A DNA stretch of 64,000 nucleotides from Aquicoccus porphyridii (GTDB taxonomy: Bacteria > Pseudomonadota > Alphaproteobacteria > Rhodobacterales > Rhodobacteraceae). Location of the stretch: positions 167,298 to 231,297 of the forward strand of contig NZ_VINQ01000002.1 of NCBI RefSeq assembly GCF_008369105.1, in the 5' to 3' direction. The position numbers were made by a program, and so were the translations under genes. The notes beneath the pieces were generated by a model. It saw nothing but the letters and a program-made list of their open reading frames with translations, made no database searches and was not told where the DNA came from. Shown one piece after another: positions 58,478 to 64,000 of this stretch; position 1 is the first letter of the stretch; each line of letters opens with the position of its first letter.

Positions 58478-58980
58478 TCCTCACCCCGCGCCTTGTCAAG
58501 AAAGATCAGCGGGTCGAAATCCTCGGGCTGCTCGTCGAGCCAGGCCTCGGTTTCGGCCATTTCCTCCTGGTCATAGGTCTCGGGCTTCCAGATCTGGAAC
58601 GTATCGCCCGCCGCGATGAAGAACGCCTCGTTCTCAAGCCCGATCTTCTCGCGCAGCTTTGCCGGCAGCACCAGCCGCCCGGTCTCGTCCACGTTGGTGG
58701 GCAGGCTCTGCCCGTGATAGAGCCGTTGCAGGATCTTGCGCTCTTTCGAGCCGCGCGGCAACTTGTCGATCTTGCGATCCACCTCGTCGATCGCCTCGAT
58801 CGTGTAGCATTCAAGGAATTTGCGGCGGTGGTCGCCATAGACGATCACCAGGTTGGGGTTGAGCCCCTCGGTCCAATCCGGGTCGCCCGCCTCCAGAACA
58901 CGGCGAAACGAGGCCGGGATCGACACCCTGCCCTTCGCATCCACCTTGTGATGGCTCTCGCCTCTGAACCTGCGGGTCAC
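58474..58980 (-). CDS. mraZ: Transcriptional regulator MraZ
   Basis: A 168-residue AbrB-like regulator with two SpoVT-AbrB repeats: [18 protein letters not shown] and [19 protein letters not shown]. MraZ represses its own dcw operon by binding 10-bp-spaced TGGG repeats in other bacteria. I choose the GTG at 58980 (start [13 protein letters not shown], with GGGG upstream); the longer frame to 59067 contains the leader hairpin. TGGG arrays are present upstream. Confidence 0.92.
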   Translation of the reverse strand: MTRRFRGESHHKVDAKGRVSIPASFRRVLEAGDPDWTEGLNPNLVIVYGDHRRKFLECYTIEAIDEVDRKIDKLPRGSKERKILQRLYHGQSLPTNVDETGRLVLPAKLREKIGLENEAFFIAAGDTFQIWKPETYDQEEMAETEAWLDEQPEDFDPLIFLDKARGEE

Positions 58981-59030
58981 TGTCCCATGGCCCCTTTTGT
59001 CATACCTCGCCCCGAAACCGGGTTTCAGGG

Positions 59031-59081
59031 CCTTTAAAGAGAAAACGGCGGATTGAACTGCTGCCACCGTTCAATCCGCCG
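59031..59081 (-). terminator. Terminator-like hairpin in the mraZ leader
   Basis: On the minus strand a perfect 13-bp stem (CGGCGGATTGAAC / GTTCAATCCGCCG) with a 10-nt loop is followed by TTTTCTCTTTAAAGG. It sits 66 nt upstream of the mraZ GTG, so it could end transcription before the dcw genes (attenuation) or release a short leader RNA. Confidence 0.75.
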
Positions 59082-59255
59082 CCCTCGTCCCGCTTGTGCG
59101 GGGTGTCCGACTGCGCGCGCCACCTGGGGGGATGTCTGCTCGCTCGCGCGCCGGATCTCCTTGTGCGATGAAAGCGGGTGCCTGTATGAAACCTGACTTG
59201 GGAGTTTTTGTTCGGGGTCTTTATTTGCCCCTTGTTCCCGTCCTCATCGTGTCTA

Positions 59256-59280
59256 TAGGGATGCCATGGGAATTCATGGG
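59256..59280 (+). promoter_or_regulatory. MraZ-box-like array 1
   Basis: TAGGG-ATGCC-ATGGG-AATTC-ATGGG: three GGG-ending pentamers at an exact 10-bp period, 276-300 nt upstream of mraZ. The known MraZ box is TGGGN direct repeats separated by 5 nt. Confidence 0.55.
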
Positions 59281-59438
59281 TTTCAACTATTTTCTGAACA
59301 AAATGACCCATCATCTTGTTTCAGAGACACCCCCGAAACAAGATATTGACGGAAAACAGGGGCCGAAAACACTGAACCTAGCGGAATATGCCATTTCAAA
59401 TCACTAGATATGGTATCTGCCGCCGAGGCCAAAAACTT

Positions 59439-59453
59439 CCCATGATTTCCCAG
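59439..59453 (-). promoter_or_regulatory. MraZ-box-like array 2
   Basis: On the minus strand CTGGG-AAATC-ATGGG, two TGGG units 10 bp apart, in the opposite orientation to array 1. Confidence 0.42.
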
Positions 59454-59585
59454 AAAATTCGCACCAGCCCCCGGAAAGCCACGCCACAACAGGCAAGAAT
59501 CCATGAAAAACGGCGCGAATCACGCCTGATTCACGCCGCTCTCGCCATTTGATTCGCCGTGGAAAGGGCCGGATCACCGCACGGG

Positions 59586-59622
59586 CCCATCAATTCCCAT
59601 GTCCCGACCCATGGTTTCCCAT
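59586..59622 (-). promoter_or_regulatory. MraZ-box-like array 3
   Basis: On the minus strand four ATGGG units: two pairs each at a 10-bp period with 12 bp between pairs. It ends 13 nt from the mrp stop. All three arrays lie in the 654-nt mrp-mraZ gap, which otherwise holds no supported gene, tRNA or rnpB. Confidence 0.5.
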
Positions 59623-59634
59623 ATCGCGGTCGCG

Positions 59635-60729
59635 TCAGATCACCCCGGCCTCGATCAAACGTCCGGCCAGGCGCTGATACGCCTCCGACATCACCCCCGG
59701 GCCCGCCGCAATCGGCCGCCCCTCGTCACCACCCAGCCGGGTTTCAAGGTCGATGGGCAATTGCGCCAGAAGCGGTGCGCCGATCTTTTTCGCCTCGGCC
59801 TCGACCCCGCCCTGGCCGAACACATGCTCTTCATGGCCGCATTTCGGGCAAACATAGACGCTCATGTTCTCGATCAGCCCGATCAGCGGCACTTCCAACC
59901 GGTTGAGCATGTCGATCCCCTTGCGCGCATCGAGCAGCGCCACATCCTGCGGCGTCGACACCATGATCGCCCCGGCCAGCTCGCTCTTTTGCGCCAGCGT
60001 GAGCAGAACATCCCCCGTTCCCGGCGGCAGGTCGACGATCAACACATCCAGATCGCCCCATGCCACCTCGGTCAGGAATTGCTGCAACGCCCCCATCAGC
60101 ATCGGCCCGCGCCACACCACCGCCTGCCCCTCTTCCAGCATCAGCCCGATCGACATGACCTTCACGCCATAGGCTTCGGGCGGCAGAAGCTGATTGTCGG
60201 CACTGGCCTGGGGTTTGCCCGAGATCCCCATCATCCGCGGCTGGCTCGGTCCGTATATATCGGCATCGAGCAGGCCCACGCGCTTGCCCGCCCGCGCCAG
60301 CGCCACCGCGAGATTGGCGCTCACCGTCGATTTTCCGACGCCGCCCTTGCCCGACCCGACCGAGATGATCCGCTTGACGCCCGCGGGCTTGATCTTCGCG
60401 GCCTGTGGCTTGGGGTGGCCCCCGATCTTGAGATCCGGCGCAGGCGCCTTTTGCGGCGGTGCCTTCTGCGCCGATTGCGCCGGGGCATGGGCGGTCAACA
60501 CGGCCGAAACTCCATCGACCCCCGGCAATTCCTCGATCAGTTTTACCGCCGCTGCACGAATCGGCTCCATCTTGCGGGCATCCTCCGGATTCGCCGCCTC
60601 GATGACGAATCGCACCTGTCCGCCCTCGACCGACAGCGCCCGAACCATCTCGTGAGAGACCAGGCTCCCCCCGTCGGGCAATTGGATTCGGTCCAGCTCG
60701 GCCAAGATGTTTTCGCGCGTGACACTCAT
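59635..60729 (-). CDS. Mrp/ApbC-family iron-sulfur carrier ATPase
   Basis: A 364-residue P-loop ATPase. An N-terminal MIP18/DUF59-like domain (1-80) and a Pro/Ala linker precede the deviant Walker A GKGGVGKSTVSANLAV, with the cluster-binding CPKC motif in the second half. It transfers Fe-S clusters to target enzymes. The ATG at 60729 follows AGGGGAAAAA; the 10-residue longer form is not preferred. Confidence 0.92.
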   Translation of the reverse strand: MSVTRENILAELDRIQLPDGGSLVSHEMVRALSVEGGQVRFVIEAANPEDARKMEPIRAAAVKLIEELPGVDGVSAVLTAHAPAQSAQKAPPQKAPAPDLKIGGHPKPQAAKIKPAGVKRIISVGSGKGGVGKSTVSANLAVALARAGKRVGLLDADIYGPSQPRMMGISGKPQASADNQLLPPEAYGVKVMSIGLMLEEGQAVVWRGPMLMGALQQFLTEVAWGDLDVLIVDLPPGTGDVLLTLAQKSELAGAIMVSTPQDVALLDARKGIDMLNRLEVPLIGLIENMSVYVCPKCGHEEHVFGQGGVEAEAKKIGAPLLAQLPIDLETRLGGDEGRPIAAGPGVMSEAYQRLAGRLIEAGVI

Positions 60730-60876
60730 TTTTTCCCCTGTGACCTGTCTGTGGTCCATAGATGTATCATACCTGCGTCTTTTTGCTCAAAGCACAAGCC
60801 CAATGCCTGAAATAGCATCGGTTTGAGAACGCAACCCTTTGACTTCAATCGCGATTTCCCCTGCGTCAACTATGCA

Positions 60877-60926
60877 AATGCTGCATGGCAGCATTGAGAA
60901 TTCAGCCATTGTGCAACTGCAGCATT
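60877..60926 (+). promoter_or_regulatory. Promoter region of the DUF1127 gene with PhaR-like operator
   Basis: AATGCTGC-ATG-GCAGCATT (60877-60895) is a perfect palindrome containing CTGC-N3-GCAG, the site known for the polyhydroxybutyrate regulator PhaR of Paracoccus. A half site GCAGCATT recurs at 60919-60926, between a possible -35 TTGTGC (60909-60914) and -10 TATCTT (60931-60936). Confidence 0.5.
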
Positions 60927-60977
60927 GGGTTATCTTGATGTCAACGAAACGCAAACACGATCCGAGAAGGTAACGAC

Positions 60978-61199
60978 ATGGCATTCGCAGGCAACACCCA
61001 AACCGCACCCCATCACGGGCTGGCCGGTTTTGCCATCCGCGCCGAGGCGCTGGTCGAACGCTTTGACCGTTATCGCCTCTACCGCCGCACCGTGGCGGAA
61101 CTTGCCGGGATGAATGCGCGCGACCTGGCCGAAATCGGCCTTTGCCGCAGCAACATCCGCTCGGCAGCCTACGAAGCGGTCTACGGATCGCAAAACTGA
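60978..61199 (+). CDS. DUF1127 small protein (CcaF1-like)
   Basis: A 73-residue basic protein with a C-terminal DUF1127 domain (FDRYRLYRRTVAELAGMNAR, then DLAEIGLCRSNIR). In Rhodobacter sphaeroides the DUF1127 protein CcaF1 is an RNA-binding protein encoded directly upstream of the CcsR small RNAs, which it helps to mature. The same layout exists here: the hairpin array begins 12 nt after this stop. RBS is GAGAAGG. Confidence 0.88.
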   Translation: MAFAGNTQTAPHHGLAGFAIRAEALVERFDRYRLYRRTVAELAGMNARDLAEIGLCRSNIRSAAYEAVYGSQN

Positions 61200-61210
61200 A
61201 TTTGAATTCA

Positions 61211-61386
61211 GAGGCCCCTCTCCTCCTCCCTGGGGTTCATCTGATCAGGCGGCGGGATCGCTCCTCCTCCCAGATCCCGCCGCCGCCTAAATAACCGGAT
61301 TGCGCCGGGGTCGCTCCTCCTCCCAGACCCTGCCGCATGCAAGAGACGGCGGCATCCTCTCCTCCTCCCTGGGTGCCGCCGTTTTC
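61211..61386 (+). ncRNA. Four tandem CCUCCUCCC-loop small RNAs (CcsR / cuckoo RNA array)
   Basis: Four hairpins in tandem, each with CCTCCTCCC in its loop: 61213-61237 (6-bp stem with GU pairs), 61248-61284 (perfect 12-bp stem), 61302-61336 (11 bp, one mismatch) and 61346-61382 (about 12 bp, one mismatch), the last followed by TTTT. The number and position after a DUF1127 gene match CcsR1-4 of R. sphaeroides, which act in stress and C1 metabolism. The motif is anti-Shine-Dalgarno-like and can pair with GGAGG in messages. Confidence 0.9.
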
Positions 61387-61498
61387 GTATCCGCGCACCG
61401 GCGCCACCACCGCTTTCCCCTCCCGACGACCGCACCACACCCACCGATGAGGTGATCCTCTTCGGCATGCTGCTACCCCCACCGCACGCCACGTTTAC

Positions 61499-61600
61499 TT
61501 AATGAAGTGTTAATCGCAGGCGGTTGCCCCGGCAGCCGGGCGGCAGCCGGATGTCAGCCGGAAGTCACCCCCCGGTTTTTCGCCGAAAAACCACGTTAAC
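61499..61600. repeat. Dispersed intergenic repeat, copy C, with CtrA-like site
   Basis: TTAA-TGAAGTG-TTAA (61499-61513) fits the TTAA-N7-TTAA CtrA consensus. It is followed by GGCGGTTGC, three CAGCCGG heptamers at 10-11 bp, GTCACCCCCC, the hairpin GGTTTTTCG/CGAAAAACC and GTTAAC. It lies between the small-RNA array and the 3' end of the helicase gene. Confidence 0.65.
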
Positions 61601-61605
61601 TTTTC

Positions 61606-63945
61606 TCAGAACGGGATATCGTCGGCCCCGCTCACAAAGCGCGCGACCACCTTCTTCACTCCGGCTTTTTCGAAATCGATCTCGAGCTTGTCACCCTCGA
61701 TTCCGATGATTTTCCCATAGCCGAATTTCTGGTGAAACACCCGCTCACCCATCGTGTGACTGCTGATCGCCTCAAGGTCTATGACCTGATTTTTCGTTTT
61801 ATTCGGCTGACTTACGGGCCGTTGTTGAGATCGCGCCTGCATCCGCCGCCAGCCCGGAGAGTTATAGACATTGGCCTCGGCCGCGCGCGTCTCGATCCCA
61901 CCTGTCGCCGCCGCGCCATAGCCCCCGCCATATAATCCCGGCGGGGTGAGAACCTCGACGTGCTCTTGTGGCAATTCGTCGATGAACCGGCTTGGCATCT
62001 GGCTTTGCCATTGCCCGTAAACCCTTCTGTTTCCAGCAAAACTTATCGTGCAAAGCTCCTCCGCCCGGGTGATTCCGACATAGGCGAGACGCCGCTCTTC
62101 CTCCAATCCCTTGATCCCGTTTTCGTCCATCGAGCGCTGCGACGGAAACAGCCCATCCTCCCATCCCGGCAGGAACACCGCCGGAAACTCCAGCCCCTTG
62201 GCGCCGTGCAGCGTCATGATCGAAACCTTCTCGTCCTGCTCATCGCTGTCATTGTCCATGATCAGGCTGACATGCTCCAGGAATCCTTGCAAATTTTCAA
62301 AAGATTCCAGCGCCTTGACCAGTTCCTTGAGGTTTTCGAGCCGCCCCGGCGCCTCGGGCGTCTTGTCGTTCTGCCACATCTCCGTGTAGCCGGATTCGTC
62401 AAGGATGATCTCGGCCAGTTCCACATGGCTCAATTCCGGGCTACCCGCCATGCGCCCCCATCGGTCGAGCCCATCCAGAAGCCGCGCCAGTTCTACCGCA
62501 CCTTTGCCCCCGATCCCTTTGGATTCAATCAGGATTCTCGCTCCATCCAAAAGCGACACGCCATTCGCCCGCGCCGCCTTCTGGATCTTTTGCTGGGCCA
62601 CATCCCCCAACCCCCGCTTGGGCGTGTTGACGATCCGCTCAAAGGCAAGGCCATCATCGGGGCTCACCACCAGCCGGAAATAGGCCATCGCATCGCGGAT
62701 CTCCAACCGCTCGTAAAACCGCGGCCCGCCGATCACGCGATAGGGCATTCCGATGGTCAGGAATCGGTCTTCAAACGCCCGCATCTGGTGCGACGCGCGC
62801 ACCAGGATCGCGATTTCATTCAATGAAAACGGGCGGATACCACGGGTGCCCCGTTGCGACGCCTCGATCTCTTCACCGATCCAGCGCGCCTCTTCCTCGC
62901 CGTCCCAATGGCCGATCAGGCGCACCTTCTCGCCCTCTTCCGTATCGGTCCAGAGATCCTTGCCCAACCGCCCCTCGTTGCCCCGGATCACCCCGGACGC
63001 GGCCTTGAGGATATGCGGGGTCGAGCGGTAATTCTGTTCCAGCCGCACCACCTTGGCGCCGGGAAAATCCTTTTCAAACCGAAGGATATTACCCACTTCC
63101 GCCCCGCGCCAGCCATAGATCGACTGATCATCGTCGCCCACGCAGCAAATGTTCTTGTGCCCGCCCGCAAGCAGCCGCAGCCACAGATACTGGGCCACGT
63201 TGGTATCCTGGTATTCATCCACCAGGACATAGCGGAACCAACGTTGATATTGCTCCAGAACATCCTGATGTTGCTGGAAAATCGTCACGACATGCAGCAG
63301 CAGGTCACCGAAATCCACCGCGTTGAGTTCCCTGAGCCGCACCTGGTATTGTGCGTAAAGTTCAGTGCCACGGTGATTATAGGCCCCCGCCTCGCCCGCC
63401 GGAACGCTCTGCGGTGTCCAGGCGCGGTTCTTCCAATGGTCGATGATCCCCGCCAATTGCCGCGCAGGCCAGCGTTTGTCATCTATGTTCGCCGCCGCAA
63501 CCAGTTGTTTCAAAAGGCGCAACTGGTCATCCTTGTCGAGAATGGTGAAATTCGACTTCAGGCCCACAAGCTCGGCATGACGGCGCAGCAGCTTGACACA
63601 GATCGAATGAAATGTTCCCATCCACCTCACGCCACCATCAATTCTATACGGCATTTTCGCGAGTCGATCTTGCATCTCCTTTGCGGCCTTGTTGGTAAAA
63701 GTCACCGCCAAAATCTGATCGCGACGCGCCCGCCCAGTGTTAATAAGGTGCGCGATCCGCGCCATCAGCGCCTTGGTCTTGCCCGTACCCGCCCCCGCCA
63801 GCATCAGAACCGGCCCGTCCAGCGCCTCGACCGCCTCGCGCTGCGCCGGGTTCAACTCATCGAGATAGGGCGCCGGGCGCGCGGCCATTGCCCGGGCCGA
63901 AAGCGGGGTGGCCGCAACCTCGTATTCTTCGTCAAATCTGTTCAT
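61606..63945 (-). CDS. UvrD/PcrA-type DNA helicase
   Basis: A 779-residue superfamily 1A helicase. Motif I GAGTGKTKALM, motif II DEYQDTN, motif III GDDDQSIYGWRGA and motif V/VI MTLHGAKGLEF with VGITRAEE are visible. The C-terminus carries a PcrA/UvrD-type Tudor-like domain (GERVFHQKFGYGKIIGIEGD). It acts in repair and removes RNA polymerase or recombinase. Whether it is named uvrD or pcrA cannot be decided here. Confidence 0.92.
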   Translation of the reverse strand: MNRFDEEYEVAATPLSARAMAARPAPYLDELNPAQREAVEALDGPVLMLAGAGTGKTKALMARIAHLINTGRARRDQILAVTFTNKAAKEMQDRLAKMPYRIDGGVRWMGTFHSICVKLLRRHAELVGLKSNFTILDKDDQLRLLKQLVAAANIDDKRWPARQLAGIIDHWKNRAWTPQSVPAGEAGAYNHRGTELYAQYQVRLRELNAVDFGDLLLHVVTIFQQHQDVLEQYQRWFRYVLVDEYQDTNVAQYLWLRLLAGGHKNICCVGDDDQSIYGWRGAEVGNILRFEKDFPGAKVVRLEQNYRSTPHILKAASGVIRGNEGRLGKDLWTDTEEGEKVRLIGHWDGEEEARWIGEEIEASQRGTRGIRPFSLNEIAILVRASHQMRAFEDRFLTIGMPYRVIGGPRFYERLEIRDAMAYFRLVVSPDDGLAFERIVNTPKRGLGDVAQQKIQKAARANGVSLLDGARILIESKGIGGKGAVELARLLDGLDRWGRMAGSPELSHVELAEIILDESGYTEMWQNDKTPEAPGRLENLKELVKALESFENLQGFLEHVSLIMDNDSDEQDEKVSIMTLHGAKGLEFPAVFLPGWEDGLFPSQRSMDENGIKGLEEERRLAYVGITRAEELCTISFAGNRRVYGQWQSQMPSRFIDELPQEHVEVLTPPGLYGGGYGAAATGGIETRAAEANVYNSPGWRRMQARSQQRPVSQPNKTKNQVIDLEAISSHTMGERVFHQKFGYGKIIGIEGDKLEIDFEKAGVKKVVARFVSGADDIPF

Positions 63946-64000
63946 AACGAGCAGAGTAACGCGTCGTCACAGCAAGATAAAGGGATGTTCGCCCCTTGTT

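Noticed and set aside
59000-59407. Short open frames on both strands in the mraZ leader
   Set aside because: They overlap the leader hairpin and TGGG arrays and have no ribosome sites or recognisable composition.
58981-59634. Possible RNase P RNA or tRNA in the mrp-mraZ gap
   Set aside because: The conserved RNase P segments (GAGGAAAGTCC-like and ACAGA-like) are not present on either strand, and no cloverleaf is found.
61213-61382. CRISPR-like array at the four repeated CTCCTCCTCCC motifs
   Set aside because: Repeats are short and lie in hairpin loops with unequal spacing; fits the CcsR RNA family, not CRISPR.
61201-61492. Minus-strand glycine-rich frames opposite the hairpin RNAs
   Set aside because: They are the complement of the CCTCCTCCC repeats, giving artificial Gly/Arg repeats.

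Overview
This window looks like chromosomal DNA of a marine Rhodobacteraceae (Roseobacter-group) alphaproteobacterium. The evidence is high GC, a complete sox thiosulfate-oxidation cluster, alphaproteobacterial gene orders (NDUFA12-mlaD-DUF2155 next to aat-accC-accB; mraZ-rsmH-ftsL-ftsI-murE-murF-mraY-murD), a ScfR/RamB-type regulator, and a DUF1127 gene followed by CCUCCUCCC-loop RNA hairpins as described in Rhodobacter. I see no rRNA, tRNA, CRISPR array, insertion sequence or prophage.

Layout. 0.2-2.3 kb: a DksA/TraR-type protein with a small partner, then a persulfide-dioxygenase-like metallohydrolase with a TIGR01244 protein. 2.3-3.5 kb: an orphan FliM/FliN-like protein. 3.6-15.8 kb: a probable short-chain-acyl (acetate) module, made of a symporter-type histidine kinase, a two-helix membrane protein, a receiver-only regulator, a ScfR regulator, a five-gene branched-chain-type ABC transporter and acetyl-CoA synthetase. 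16-28.4 kb: mostly housekeeping (AMP-ligase, accBC, aat, mlaD, NDUFA12, clpXP), an FkbM-GT61 fusion and a beta-propeller protein. 28.8-42.7 kb: the sox cluster, with soxVWXYZA, soxB, soxCD, a second soxW, soxE and soxF on the minus strand; soxS, soxR and soxT on the plus strand; and an inserted plus-strand ThiO-like flavoenzyme. 42.7-45.8 kb: a zinc-type module (NicO, DUF1007, a broken DUF1826 gene, a CobW/ZigA GTPase, a Zur-like palindrome). 45.9-49.9 kb: parE, a large inverted repeat, an AT-rich AbiU2/HEPN gene and a zincin lipoprotein. 49.9-59 kb: the first half of the dcw division/cell-wall cluster. 59.6-64 kb: Mrp, DUF1127 with four hairpin RNAs, and a UvrD/PcrA helicase.

How parts work together. 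SoxR carries the two cysteines (C42, C108) of persulfide-sensing ArsR proteins such as BigR and SqrR. Three perfect ATTC-N8-GAAT palindromes lie in sox intergenic regions: one before soxX and two between soxC and the ThiO-like gene. This places the flavoenzyme in the sulfur regulon by inference. A terminator after soxA and a promoter-like segment before soxB split the cluster into several transcription units. In the acetate module, the sensor kinase, ScfR and the ABC-acs operon flank one divergent promoter that holds a strong inverted repeat. The dcw genes are preceded by arrays of 10-bp-spaced TGGG repeats (MraZ-box-like) and a terminator-like leader hairpin. The cluster stops at murD, next to a probable rearrangement zone.

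Decay is visible twice: a PAS-LuxR regulator reduced to its two ends, and a frameshifted DUF1826 tail. A dispersed intergenic repeat (CAGCCGG heptamers plus a TTTTTCG/CGAAAAA hairpin) occurs at least three times, with one hairpin-only copy.
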